From the NCBI GenBank assembly GCA_038874475.1, contig JAVZCJ010000004.1:72127-105492 (forward strand): a stretch of 33,366 nt of DNA, in the 5' to 3' direction. Of this stretch, positions 7,918 through 15,997 are shown piece after piece. Positions within the stretch are counted from its first letter, which is position 1. Each line of letters begins with the position of its first letter. The notes under the pieces were generated by a model. It saw nothing but the letters and a program-made list of their open reading frames with translations. It did no database searches and was not told the DNA's origin. The position numbers and the translations under genes were made by a program. The stretch is from Nitrososphaerota archaeon (GTDB lineage: Archaea; Thermoproteota; Nitrososphaeria_A; Caldarchaeales; JAVZCJ01).

Positions 7918-9459
7918 ATGAATTTAGATCGATATAAAATTTTCTTAAATGAAGAAATTACAAGTGAAGATATGGCTGCAATAGAAGAAAATGCAGAAAG
8001 TATGGGTTTTGATAGAAAATTAATGATGGAAAATGCAGGAGCAAAAGTAGCAGATTTTATAATAGAAAATATGAATGTTGAAGGAAAGGTAGCATTAATA
8101 GTTTGTGGAACTGGAAATAATGGAGGAGATGGATTTGTTACAGCAAGACATTTAAGAAATTATGGAGCTAAAATAATAATCGTACTACTTGGAAAAACAT
8201 CTGAGATAAGAACTGAAGAAGCAAAATCGAATTGGTTTTTAATAGAAAAAATGGAAGATATAGAAAAATTTTTCTTAATAGATATTTCTCAAATAGAAAA
8301 ATTTTCAGAATTATTAAGTAAAGCTGATTTTATCATAGATGCAATACTTGGTACTGGAATAAAAGGGAATTTAAGAGAACCTATAGCATCTATTGTTAAT
8401 ATTATAAATAATTCAAATAAAATTGTATTTGCAATTGATACTCCATCAGGTCTTAATCCATCTACTGGTGAGATACATGGTAATGCTATAAAAGCAAATT
8501 ATACTATTACTTTTCATAAAATGAAGAAAGGATTAAAAAGGAAAGAAGAATATACTGGTAAAATTTTTGTAAAAGAAATAGGTATACCAATTGAAGCAGA
8601 AATTTTTACTGGACCTGGTGATGTTAGAAGAGTAATCAAACCAAGAAAAACTTATTCTCATAAAGGTAATTATGGTTATGTATTAGTTATAGGTGGAAGT
8701 GAAATATTTTCTGGAGCTCCAGCTTTAGCTGCTTTATCATCTTTAAGAACTGGAGCAGGGTTGGTTTATATTTCAGCACCAATAAGTGTTGCAAATTCTA
8801 TTAGGCAATTTTCTCCAGATATCATAGTTTATCCTTTTCCACATAATCATTTAACTAAGGAAAGTATTGATTCATTTAAAGAATTAATTGAAAAAGTTGA
8901 TGCAATAGTAATAGGTCCTGGCTTAGGCTTAAATAATGAAACAATAGAAGCTATTCCTGAAATAATTAGAGAAGCAAAAGATAAACCAATAGTTTTAGAT
9001 GCGGATGGATTTAAAGCTATTAAAAAATGTCCAGAAATGCTAAAAGGGATTGTAGCAACACCGCATGCTGGAGAATTTAAGCATGTGTTTGGAATTGAAG
9101 TTGGAGAAAAATGGTGGGAAAAAGTAGATAAATCAATAGAAATAGCTAAAGAATATGAATTTGTTTTAGTATTAAAAGGTCATGATACTATTATAACAGA
9201 TGGAAAAAGATTGAAAATTAATAGATGGGGAACACCTGGAATGGCAGTAGGGGGTACTGGTGATGTTTTATCTGGGATATTAGCTACATTTTTAGCATGG
9301 AAAAATGATAAATTTCTTTCCGCAATTGCTGCAACTTATATTCATGGAGATGCTGGAAAAAAAGCAGTTGAAAAGAAAGGCTTTCATATTTTAGCTTCAG
9401 ACCTTATAAATGAAATACCAGAAGTTTTGAAAAAATTTGATAAAGAAATTTATGAATAA
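7918..9459 (+). CDS. nnr: Bifunctional NAD(P)H-hydrate epimerase / ADP-dependent NAD(P)H-hydrate dehydratase
   Basis: The protein joins two repair activities. The N-terminal YjeF_N-type epimerase domain (about 1-215) contains C-G-T-G-N-N-G-G-D-G-F-V-T-A-R-H and D-A-I-L-G-T-G; the C-terminal ribokinase-like dehydratase domain (about 220-510) has G-G-S-E-x-F-S-G-A-P, G-P-G-L-G, T-P-H-A-G-E-F and the ADP-binding N-R-W-G-T-P-G-M-A-V-G-G-T-G-D-V-L-S-G. Together they convert both R and S forms of hydrated NAD(P)H back to NAD(P)H, a housekeeping task more pressing at high temperature. Length is normal for the fusion. The ATG at 7918 is preferred over a TTG six bases upstream. A tRNA-Thr gene follows on the same strand, about 50 bases after the stop, with its own TATA box. 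Confidence 0.93.
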   Translation: MNLDRYKIFLNEEITSEDMAAIEENAESMGFDRKLMMENAGAKVADFIIENMNVEGKVALIVCGTGNNGGDGFVTARHLRNYGAKIIIVLLGKTSEIRTEEAKSNWFLIEKMEDIEKFFLIDISQIEKFSELLSKADFIIDAILGTGIKGNLREPIASIVNIINNSNKIVFAIDTPSGLNPSTGEIHGNAIKANYTITFHKMKKGLKRKEEYTGKIFVKEIGIPIEAEIFTGPGDVRRVIKPRKTYSHKGNYGYVLVIGGSEIFSGAPALAALSSLRTGAGLVYISAPISVANSIRQFSPDIIVYPFPHNHLTKESIDSFKELIEKVDAIVIGPGLGLNNETIEAIPEIIREAKDKPIVLDADGFKAIKKCPEMLKGIVATPHAGEFKHVFGIEVGEKWWEKVDKSIEIAKEYEFVLVLKGHDTIITDGKRLKINRWGTPGMAVGGTGDVLSGILATFLAWKNDKFLSAIAATYIHGDAGKKAVEKKGFHILASDLINEIPEVLKKFDKEIYE

Positions 9460-9462
9460 AAA

Positions 9463-9474
9463 ATATTTATAAAA
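9463..9474 (+). promoter_or_regulatory. TATA box for tRNA-Thr
   Basis: ATATTTATAAAA just after the nnr stop codon is centred about 40 bases before the mature tRNA 5' end, predicting a precursor leader of roughly 14 bases. Confidence 0.4.
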
Positions 9475-9508
9475 ATAAATAAATATTTCCTTAAATTAAA
9501 AATTATTA

Positions 9509-9632
9509 GCCCCGATAGCTCAGTCAGACTAAGTCCAGGCTAGATTCGCCTGGATAGGATAAAGTCGGCAGCATCGGCTTGGTAAACTTCTCAAAAAGCC
9601 GAGGGTCCCGGGTTCAAATCCCGGTCGGGGCT
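9509..9632 (+). tRNA. tRNA-Thr (anticodon GGT) with two introns
   Basis: The acceptor stem GCCCCGA/TCGGGGC (9509-9515, 9625-9631), T arm CCGGG-TTCAAAT-CCCGG and 5-base variable loop are perfect. The anticodon stem is TCGGC (9574-9578) with GCCGA (9598-9602); the loop begins TT-GGT-A, so the anticodon GGT at 9581-9583 reads ACC (Thr). The loop is 19 bases, implying a 12-base intron at the canonical 37/38 site (about 9585-9596). A second intron of about 39-41 bases splits the D loop, roughly 9526-9566; GTC occurs at both junctions so the exact cut is ambiguous. It contains a TCCAGGC/GCCTGGA hairpin (9534-9540, 9548-9554). With this reading positions 13 and 22 of the D stem are C and C, a mismatch. 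The discriminator is T, as in known archaeal tRNA-Thr. CCA is not encoded. Confidence 0.88.
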
Positions 9633-9883
9633 TATTAATTATTAAAAATAAGCAAAGGAAGTAACAAATAAAATTGAAGATTCTGAAATGTAATCTAAAG
9701 TTCTAGAGGGGATAGTTAGTACCATTCTCTATATAAAATTTTGAACAGGCAAGAAAAAATAGCAAAAGAAATTAAAAAAATATGCTTATCATTTAGAAAG
9801 ATATTTAATTTCAAATTCATGATATATTAAAATTAAAAAATAAAAATTTATATTTATAAAAATTCATTAAGAATATAAATTAC

Positions 9884-10474
9884 ATGTCTGAAATAACACC
9901 TATAAAATTAATTCCTGGAATAAAAATAGAACATAGTATAGATTATAAACAAGAAAGAGGATATTTATACATATATCTTAAAAAAGGTTGGTGGTCAATA
10001 GGTTATGAATTTAAAACTCTTACATATTCCTTGGGAGTCTCTTTAAGAACCCTTTATATAAAACCAGATATATCAGATGAAGCTCAAAGAATAATTTGGG
10101 CAATAGATGAAAAAACTGGAAAGCGTTATGCAAAAGAAATTCCAGATTGGTTAATAGGAGATGTTGAAGCTGATTTTAAAGTAATTACTCATACTATAAA
10201 TGAAATTGAAGAGGCAGAAGAACTAATTGAACCTAAATCAACAAAATCAATTCCAAAAATAGATGTTACATTAGAATATTATGAGAAAAATAAAATTTTA
10301 AAAATTCCATTTTATAAAGATGAAATAAGAATAAATATTGAAAATGAAAATTTAGAATATATTAGAAATAATAAGAAAATAATTAAAGTTTTTCCATTAA
10401 ATAAAGAAATTCATTTTTATGGAATAGAACCAAAAGTAAGAAAAGGTAAAGTTACTTTTAAAGAAGACCATTAA
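9884..10474 (+). CDS. Uncharacterised protein (196 aa), partly duplicated nearby
   Basis: I do not recognise this family. It is soluble and charged, with no signal peptide or membrane segment. The first 115 residues are rich in aromatic residues (K-K-G-W-W-S-I-G-Y-E-F) and may form beta sheets; a short acidic stretch (E-E-A-E-E-L-I-E, near 108-116) leads to a C-terminal part of about 75 residues predicted mostly beta. That end has a truncated copy on the opposite strand near 12.8 kb, so the domain exists in more than one gene. A TTTATA-rich element 30-40 bases before the ATG is the likely promoter. It converges with the 628-residue gene, whose 3' end is 36 bases away. The roughly 250 bases between tRNA-Thr and this gene show nothing recognisable. 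Confidence 0.65.
   Translation: MSEITPIKLIPGIKIEHSIDYKQERGYLYIYLKKGWWSIGYEFKTLTYSLGVSLRTLYIKPDISDEAQRIIWAIDEKTGKRYAKEIPDWLIGDVEADFKVITHTINEIEEAEELIEPKSTKSIPKIDVTLEYYEKNKILKIPFYKDEIRINIENENLEYIRNNKKIIKVFPLNKEIHFYGIEPKVRKGKVTFKEDH
10391..10449 (+). repeat. Left arm of a 59-bp imperfect inverted repeat
   Basis: This stretch, coding for F-P-L-N-K-E-I-H-F-Y-G-I-E-P near the end of the 196-residue protein, recurs in reverse complement at 12763-12821 with 56 of 59 bases identical. The two arms flank the 628-residue gene and the pseudogene before it. Confidence 0.85.
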
Positions 10475-10510
10475 AAACATAAATTGAATATTGAAATAAT
10501 TTATAAAAAT

Positions 10511-12397
10511 CTATGATTTTTTGAACCATTTAGGAGCAGAAATTATTTGATAATCATAAGGATTTTCACTAGGAACCTTTGCAATTAATACATCAATTTC
10601 TACATATTTAGAATTAGGATCTATTCTATCTTCATCAAATCCAATTATTATCACAATTCCAGCTTTACTATCTTTAAAATCATCTTTCTTAAAATATTGA
10701 TCGATTTGCACTAATGCTTCATCTAACACGCTCTTAAATATTTTATTACGCTCTTCTATAGACTTTCCAGTTAGATCACAAGATTTTACTTCTTCTGGAG
10801 ATATTATTCCATCCAATTTTATTTTAAGATCCGATGGGGCCCATCTTCCTCCTTTTGCTGTTTCTCCTTCTGGCTCGTATCCTTTAATCTCAGATATTTT
10901 AAATCCGCATATCTCACCTATTGCTCCTTTTCTTACAGTATTTGATCCCGAACCATGCCATGCTTCTGCAGCATCTATATTTATCAACCATTTATCATTC
11001 TCATTTTTAATTTCTTTCACAAGACTTAATGGATCTACAAAATATAATGCACGTGTCCTTATATTTCCTCCTCCAGTATCATATTTAATTCTTAATCTAT
11101 CTTCATTAAGATCGATATCTTTTATTCTTCTTCCTGCATCTTCCTCGATTCCAGTATAGGTTTCTAAGATTATATTCCCATCTCCATCAGTAGCTACTCC
11201 TATTTTTATTTTATTAAATTCTGATTCTACTTCTCCTTTTATTGCAAGAAACCTTCCTTGATCAATGAAATACATTTCTACATTTTTTAATTTTAATGTC
11301 TTCTCTAAATTCAATTTTCTATTAATTATTTTAATTTCATTCTCAGATAATATTTTTATAATATGATAATCGTTTTTTGAATATTTTACTATATCGCTTA
11401 TTCTTATTTCATCAAATTTTCCTTTAATTAATTTATTATACCAATCTTTTGGATTTCTTATTATATCTTCTACTTTTACATAGAAAGTATCTGTTCCAAT
11501 TCTTTCTTGAAATTCCACACTTCCAAATCTATATTCTCTTTGCCCACTACCTCTTTTTACTATAATGAAGTTTGGCCCTTTATCTTCTGTAAATATTCTA
11601 AGAACTAAATAATCTCCTTCTTGAATATTAACATCTCCTAAAGACATTTTAATCATGTCTTCAAATATGCCTTTGCCTATTTCTACTACCGGCTCACTTT
11701 TAGATATTTTTCTTTCTTCAATTCCTAATCTACTTAATCCTTTTAAGAATATATCATACACATTTTTTTCATTAATTCCATTTTCTTTTATTTCTTCTCC
11801 AATTGCATTTAATATTTTATTAATTTTCTCTTTAGTTAATTTTCCATATGCTTTATTATTTGGTTCTCCATTATATGCTTTCTCTGCTATTATTAAGCAT
11901 TCCCAGAAAATCTCTGAACAAATTTTCAATATCTTTATTTTATTTATATATTCATTAGCACTTACATCTTCACTAATTTTAACATTTTCTTCTAAGAATT
12001 TCTTGAAAGGCTCACAATGCTTTGACCATGTGCTTACATCCATTGCATAATTTTCAACATTATTCACAATCTCTGAAATTCCTTTATCTTTACTTGCAAT
12101 TTCATCTAATTTTTTAGCAAGATTACTAATTTTATTATTTTCAGAAAATTCTATTTTATTATCTTTTAAACTCTTTATTTGTTTATATTTATAAAATATT
12201 GTTAAAGCATCAATTAATGGAGCAGTAACCCATGCTTTTAATATTTCTTTTGTATAATATATTCCTCCTTTATTTATTATTTTATTCTTTATTACACCAA
12301 TTGCAGTTGCTCCAAATGAATATGCAGCTACAAATATTTTTCCTGCAGCATATCCTTTCTCTTCTTCATCAACTTCTATAATACCTGAAATTTTCAA
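10511..12397 (-). CDS. Large uncharacterised protein with possible PD-(D/E)XK nuclease C-terminus
   Basis: A 628-residue protein of no family I recognise. Residues 1-240 are mostly helical with a hydrophobic patch near 20-36; 240-470 look beta-rich; the last 150 residues carry a suggestive nuclease pattern: G-A-I-G-E-I-C-G with E495, then P-S-D with D523, then E-E-V-K with E536 and K538, and strongly hydrophobic strands after. This order (helix Glu, Asp, Glu-x-Lys) is that of PD-(D/E)XK nucleases, but it is a motif reading, not a homology result. The start TTG at 12397 has no ribosome site or TATA element, and it overlaps 29 bases of a GC-richer pseudogene, so the original N-terminus or promoter may have been lost by insertion upstream. 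The gene is flanked by the inverted repeat. Possible roles: a defence or selfish-element nuclease. Confidence 0.6.
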   Translation of the reverse strand: MKISGIIEVDEEEKGYAAGKIFVAAYSFGATAIGVIKNKIINKGGIYYTKEILKAWVTAPLIDALTIFYKYKQIKSLKDNKIEFSENNKISNLAKKLDEIASKDKGISEIVNNVENYAMDVSTWSKHCEPFKKFLEENVKISEDVSANEYINKIKILKICSEIFWECLIIAEKAYNGEPNNKAYGKLTKEKINKILNAIGEEIKENGINEKNVYDIFLKGLSRLGIEERKISKSEPVVEIGKGIFEDMIKMSLGDVNIQEGDYLVLRIFTEDKGPNFIIVKRGSGQREYRFGSVEFQERIGTDTFYVKVEDIIRNPKDWYNKLIKGKFDEIRISDIVKYSKNDYHIIKILSENEIKIINRKLNLEKTLKLKNVEMYFIDQGRFLAIKGEVESEFNKIKIGVATDGDGNIILETYTGIEEDAGRRIKDIDLNEDRLRIKYDTGGGNIRTRALYFVDPLSLVKEIKNENDKWLINIDAAEAWHGSGSNTVRKGAIGEICGFKISEIKGYEPEGETAKGGRWAPSDLKIKLDGIISPEEVKSCDLTGKSIEERNKIFKSVLDEALVQIDQYFKKDDFKDSKAGIVIIIGFDEDRIDPNSKYVEIDVLIAKVPSENPYDYQIISAPKWFKKS

Positions 12398-12731
12398 TAA
12401 ATCTATTGAAAGCTTGGTCTCTAATATTAAAGTCTGGGCCGATCTTTAGAATAATTCTATCTCGTCTTCCATGCTGTTCTACCTCTATTTTGTCTTCATT
12501 CATCCCTAGTTCCTTGGCGACCTCTTCTTTCTTGAAACGCCCAGCTTCAATATTAATACGAACATTAAGCTGGTTTGGAAATGTTACAACAGTTATCCAA
12601 TTGTATTGGGCTAAGATGAATGCTACATATAACTCCAGAGAAGTTGGATACTCCGCTAACTTCCAAAACCTTCTACTGTTTGTTTGTTACACCTCTGATT
12701 CAAATGCCAACCTTGACCATTCTCGAGCCAT
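12369..12731 (-). pseudogene. Decayed foreign gene, interrupted by an in-frame stop
   Basis: On the minus strand a frame from ATG at 12731 reads M-A-R-E-W-S-R-L-A-F-E-S-E-V, meets TAA at 12687-12689, then continues without further stop for 105 codons (through F-W-K-L-A-E-Y-P-T-S-L-E-L and V-A-K-E-L-G-M-N-E-D) to TGA at 12369-12371. GC content and codon choice (GTC, GCC, CTG, CGT, GGG) are clearly richer than the neighbours and resemble the acetyltransferase-fusion gene at 18 kb. I do not recognise the protein. It has no obvious promoter, and its end overlaps the TTG start of the 628-residue gene. A single nonsense change in an otherwise clean frame suggests recent inactivation. Two separate small genes are a less likely alternative. 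Confidence 0.55.
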
Positions 12732-12762
12732 GGCTTTTTGTGGCTACAGGCAGTATTGCTGG

Positions 12763-12821
12763 TTACCTTTTCTTACCATTGGTTCAATTCCATAAAAATG
12801 AATTTCTTTATTTAATGGAAA
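12763..12821 (-). repeat. Right arm of the 59-bp imperfect inverted repeat
   Basis: Reverse complement of 10391-10449 with three mismatches. Sequence identity stops abruptly at 12763, where the GC-richer segment begins, so this marks a recombination junction. Confidence 0.85.
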
Positions 12822-12866
12822 TGCTTTAAATAATTTTTTATTATAATTTTTTAAAAAAGGAAGATT
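12763..12866 (-). pseudogene. Truncated copy of the 196-aa gene's C-terminal region
   Basis: The frame reads N-L-P-F-L-K-N-Y-N-K-K-L-F-K-A-F-P-L-N-K-E-I-H..., closely matching the stretch that begins N-L-E-Y-I-R-N in the 196-residue protein encoded at 9884. Protein similarity reaches further upstream than the 59-bp DNA match, so this is the remains of a diverged paralogue, not merely a short DNA repeat. After V-R-K-G it runs into unrelated sequence and a stop at 12744-12746. No start codon or upstream domain survives; the space ahead now holds the promoter of the binding-protein gene on the other strand. Confidence 0.65.
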
Positions 12867-12875
12867 TGTAGAAAA

Positions 12876-12885
12876 ATTTAAATAC
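12876..12885 (+). promoter_or_regulatory. TATA box of the sugar-importer operon
   Basis: ATTTAAATAC, preceded by an A-rich BRE-like stretch, is centred about 35 bases before the ATG at 12915 and predicts a leader of about 9 bases. Confidence 0.45.
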
Positions 12886-12914
12886 TTTACTTGATATGTA
12901 TATTATGATTAAAA

Positions 12915-14234
12915 ATGTCCGAGAAAAAAATAGATAGAAGAACCTGGCTTAAAATTGTTGGAGGAACTGTCGGTGGGTTAGTTGTTGGTGGGATAGCTGG
13001 TTATTATTCAAGAACACCAGAAGTTATTAGAGAAGTGACTACTGTTACAACAACTGTTAAGGAAATTACTACCCCTACATCGACGCCTGCTAAAGTAACT
13101 TTAACTGTTATTCATGTATTCCCTGGTGAAGAATGGCCATTATTTGAACCACTTATAGAAGATTCTAAAAAGAAGCTTAATATAGATATTAAACCTGTAT
13201 GTATAAGAACCCCTGATCTTGTACCTATAATATCTTCAATGTTTCCTACAGGAACTACCCCTGGTGATGTAATTTTTACATGGTGGAGATGGGTATATAG
13301 TAAAAATGCTAAAGAGCATCTACTAGACGTTTCAGATTTATTTGAAGGAGAAAAACCTTATCTTTTGCCAGGCATGTATGAAAGATATGTTGAAGATGGT
13401 AAGGCATATGCAGTTCCCCATGGAGGTCAAAAAGTACGTTCATGTTTATGGTACAGAAAATCTTTCTTTAAAGAACATGGCTTAACTTTACCCAAATCGT
13501 GGGATGATTTTATGTCACTTTTAAAAGAAATCTCCGAGATAAGCGGTATTAAAGCACCTATAGTAAATGGGGATAGCTCATGGCCTATAAGTCTAAATAA
13601 TACTTTGGATGCTATACTCTTAACATATGGAGGATATGAATTGCATAATGATTTAGCAAGAGGTAAAGCAAAGTGGACTGATGAACAAGTAAAAAAAGTA
13701 CTTTCAGAACATTTTATTCCTATGCTTAAATACTTTAGTGAGCCTATCGAGTGGGTTTCTGCCATAGAATTATGGTGGCGAGGAGATTATGCGATATATC
13801 CAAATGGTTCATGGATAACTGCAATGGTTAAGGATCCACTTGATGTGGGGCTTCTATTATTGCCTGAGCAGAAAGCTATAGCATACACATATGATTGCTG
13901 GTTCGCACCAAAGTATACTTCTTATCCAAATGAAGCTAAAGCACTTCTTAAATACTTCTTAAGTAAAGAGGGTGGGACACTTCAATGTAAGCAAGGTGGT
14001 TATTTGCCTGCTCGAACAGATATTCCTGTAGACGTTCTTCCTCCAACTGATAGAGAAGTCTGGGAAATGGTAAAAAATTTAAAAGTTGCGGTATCGCCAA
14101 TAGAGGGTTCAATTGGAGGCATTTTCACCGAGAAATTGCAGAAAAATCATATATTATTATGGTCTGACCCTACCAAGTTAAATTCGGTACTTGAAGATTT
14201 ACAAAAAGCTGTAGAAGAAGAGTTAAAGAGATAA
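12915..14234 (+). CDS. ABC transporter substrate-binding protein, sugar type (family 1), Tat-exported
   Basis: The 439-residue protein begins with a twin-arginine signal: D-R-R-T-W-L-K at 7-13, then a Gly/Val-rich hydrophobic helix to about residue 30. A Thr/Val-rich linker (about 38-58) follows, as is usual for archaeal binding proteins tethered outside the membrane, and then an extracellular solute-binding family 1 domain: V-I-H-V-F-P-G-E-E-W-P-L-F near the start, W-W-R-W-V around 117-121, Y-A-V-P-H-G-G and the ligand-site tryptophans W-W-R-G-D-Y-A-I. This family binds mono- and oligosaccharides. The stop is two bases before the first permease gene, so the three genes form an operon. The last start candidate is kept because an upstream ATG at 12905 is out of frame. 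The sugar is unknown. Confidence 0.88.
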   Translation: MSEKKIDRRTWLKIVGGTVGGLVVGGIAGYYSRTPEVIREVTTVTTTVKEITTPTSTPAKVTLTVIHVFPGEEWPLFEPLIEDSKKKLNIDIKPVCIRTPDLVPIISSMFPTGTTPGDVIFTWWRWVYSKNAKEHLLDVSDLFEGEKPYLLPGMYERYVEDGKAYAVPHGGQKVRSCLWYRKSFFKEHGLTLPKSWDDFMSLLKEISEISGIKAPIVNGDSSWPISLNNTLDAILLTYGGYELHNDLARGKAKWTDEQVKKVLSEHFIPMLKYFSEPIEWVSAIELWWRGDYAIYPNGSWITAMVKDPLDVGLLLLPEQKAIAYTYDCWFAPKYTSYPNEAKALLKYFLSKEGGTLQCKQGGYLPARTDIPVDVLPPTDREVWEMVKNLKVAVSPIEGSIGGIFTEKLQKNHILLWSDPTKLNSVLEDLQKAVEEELKR

Positions 14235-14236
14235 AA

Positions 14237-15103
14237 ATGGGAATTACAAAAGCATTTTTTTTCTTACCAGCAATTATCCTCCTTTCCATTTTTTTAATCT
14301 ATCCACTACTCCAAACTATTTACTTAAGTTTCACATCATCTAATGGTCAATTTATTGGAATTAATAATTATATTAATGTTTTAAGTAAAAAAGAAGTATT
14401 AAATTTAGAGAATTTTCCTAAGCCTCCATTGGGTGCTTTAATTCATAATTTATTATGGACATTTATTCATCTTCCACTTTCTATATTTCTAGGCTTGATA
14501 TTCGCTGTCTTACTACGAAATGTAAAGGGAGGTACAATAATAAAATCGATAATTTTTACTGGTATGGTTATACCATTAATAGTTGGTGGATTGTTAATAA
14601 GGTTTTCTTTTGAAAGTGGTCCAGGGATAGTGCCTGCTCTTTTTCAAATATTAGGTGTCAAGTCATTAAGTAAAAATTGGGTAGCATATCCAGATACTGC
14701 TCTATTTGCTTTAATTTTAGGCTCTGTTTGGTTGTGGACCGGATTCAATTTAGTAACCTATTCTGCTGCATTAGTAGGCATACCAAAGGAATTGGAAGAA
14801 GCTGCTATGACTGATGGCGCTAATTCAATTCAAAGATTTTTTTATATTACACTTCCCTTACTTAAACCTGTTACTCTTACTACAACAATGGCTACACTCA
14901 TATTTGAACTTAAAACCTTTGATATAGTTTACATAGCTACTAGGGGCGGCCCTGGAGATGCTTCAATGACCATGGCTCTATTAATGTATTTTTACGCTTT
15001 TCGAGGGCTTGATTATAATAGTGCAGCAGTAGTGGCGCTATTTCTTACCTTACTTACTTTAATTCCAGCCTTTTTAATGGTAAAACAACATATTAGGACA
15101 TAA
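14237..15103 (+). CDS. ABC sugar transporter permease (MalF/UgpA type)
   Basis: A 288-residue inner permease with about six membrane helices. The EAA loop that contacts the ATPase is clear: E-E-A-A-M-T-D-G-A-N-S-I-Q-R-F-F-Y-I-T-L-P-L-L-K-P condensed near residues 184-208, the CUT1-family form. The N-terminus (F-F-L-P-A-I-I-L-L) starts directly with the first helix, without the long extra domain of enteric MalF. It lies two bases after the binding-protein stop and its own stop overlaps the region of the next permease start, so translation is probably coupled. Confidence 0.9.
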   Translation: MGITKAFFFLPAIILLSIFLIYPLLQTIYLSFTSSNGQFIGINNYINVLSKKEVLNLENFPKPPLGALIHNLLWTFIHLPLSIFLGLIFAVLLRNVKGGTIIKSIIFTGMVIPLIVGGLLIRFSFESGPGIVPALFQILGVKSLSKNWVAYPDTALFALILGSVWLWTGFNLVTYSAALVGIPKELEEAAMTDGANSIQRFFYITLPLLKPVTLTTTMATLIFELKTFDIVYIATRGGPGDASMTMALLMYFYAFRGLDYNSAAVVALFLTLLTLIPAFLMVKQHIRT

Positions 15104-15117
15104 TGGTGAGTATATAT

Positions 15118-15957
15118 ATGAATGTCCTAAAGATTTTAAAAAATGTTATAACAACTTCAATAATATGGCTTGTTGGTTTATTATGGACATTACCTCTAAT
15201 GGGAATTTTAATGGCTTCTATAAGACCTTATAGCGAAATTATAGATGGATGGTGGCGTTTTGAAAAATTTAATTTTACATTAGAAAACTTCTTTAAAGCA
15301 TGGAATCATGAATCTTTTCCTATAAGAATAGGATTCATTAATTCATTTATAGTTACAATTCCATCTACTATTATACCTTTAATTATAGGGGCACTTACAG
15401 GATATGGTTTTGCAAGATTCAAATTTCCTTTACGTGATTATTTTTTCCTATTTATAGTTCTATTTTTTGCTGTTCCTTTTCAATCAATAGCTATACCTGT
15501 CTTTAGAATTTTACAAGCAACTAAATTATTAGATACATATATTGGTCTGGTACTGGTTCATTCTTCATGGGGAATTCCTTTTGCTACTTTATTTATGAGA
15601 AATTTCTTTTTAACAATTCCAATTCAAATTGAAGAAGCGGCTAAATTGGATGGAGCATCTGATTTTCAAATATTCTATAAAATTACACTTCCATTATCAT
15701 TACCCGCTATGGCTTCTTTTTCAGTAATACAATTTACATGGGTATGGAGTGATTTCTTTTTTGCATTATTATATATTTTAAGCCCTGAGAAGTATTTAGC
15801 AACACAATGTTTACCATTATTAAAGGGGCTATATCATACACCATGGGATCTTTTAAGTGCTGCATCAGTATTGTTAATGAGCGTCCCCCTCCTAATTTAT
15901 GCTCTCTTTCAAAAATACTTTATTAGAGGTATGATAGGGTGGGCAATTAAAGGATAA
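15118..15957 (+). CDS. ABC sugar transporter permease (MalG/UgpE type)
   Basis: Second membrane subunit of the importer, with about six helices and the EAA motif E-E-A-A-K-L-D-G-A-S-D-F-Q-I-F-Y-K-I-T-L-P-L-S condensed in the C-terminal third. The ATG at 15118 is chosen because GGTGA lies eight bases upstream; an ATG at 15103 that overlaps the previous stop (TAATG) would add five residues and is also possible. No gene for the ATP-binding subunit lies on either side: the next gene is convergent. As in several sugar importers, a shared ATPase (MsmX/MalK type) encoded elsewhere would have to serve it. Confidence 0.9.
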   Translation: MNVLKILKNVITTSIIWLVGLLWTLPLMGILMASIRPYSEIIDGWWRFEKFNFTLENFFKAWNHESFPIRIGFINSFIVTIPSTIIPLIIGALTGYGFARFKFPLRDYFFLFIVLFFAVPFQSIAIPVFRILQATKLLDTYIGLVLVHSSWGIPFATLFMRNFFLTIPIQIEEAAKLDGASDFQIFYKITLPLSLPAMASFSVIQFTWVWSDFFFALLYILSPEKYLATQCLPLLKGLYHTPWDLLSAASVLLMSVPLLIYALFQKYFIRGMIGWAIKG

Positions 15958-15997
15958 AAGTTAATATAACCCTCTTGTAAAAACATTTTTTATTTTT

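Noticed and set aside
9633-9883. Gap between tRNA-Thr and the 196-residue gene
   Set aside because: Checked both strands for small genes, hairpins and C/D boxes; only short AT-rich frames and the promoter of the next gene were seen.
12687-12689. TAA in the foreign frame as recoded amino acid (for example pyrrolysine-like)
   Set aside because: Pyrrolysine uses TAG, selenocysteine uses TGA; no known system reads TAA through in archaea, so decay is the simpler view.
12406-12829. Two plus-strand frames (129 and 69 codons) with hydrophobic stretches
   Set aside because: They lie opposite the minus-strand pseudogene and the duplicated gene end, whose translations look far more like protein; the plus-strand frames have no start signals.
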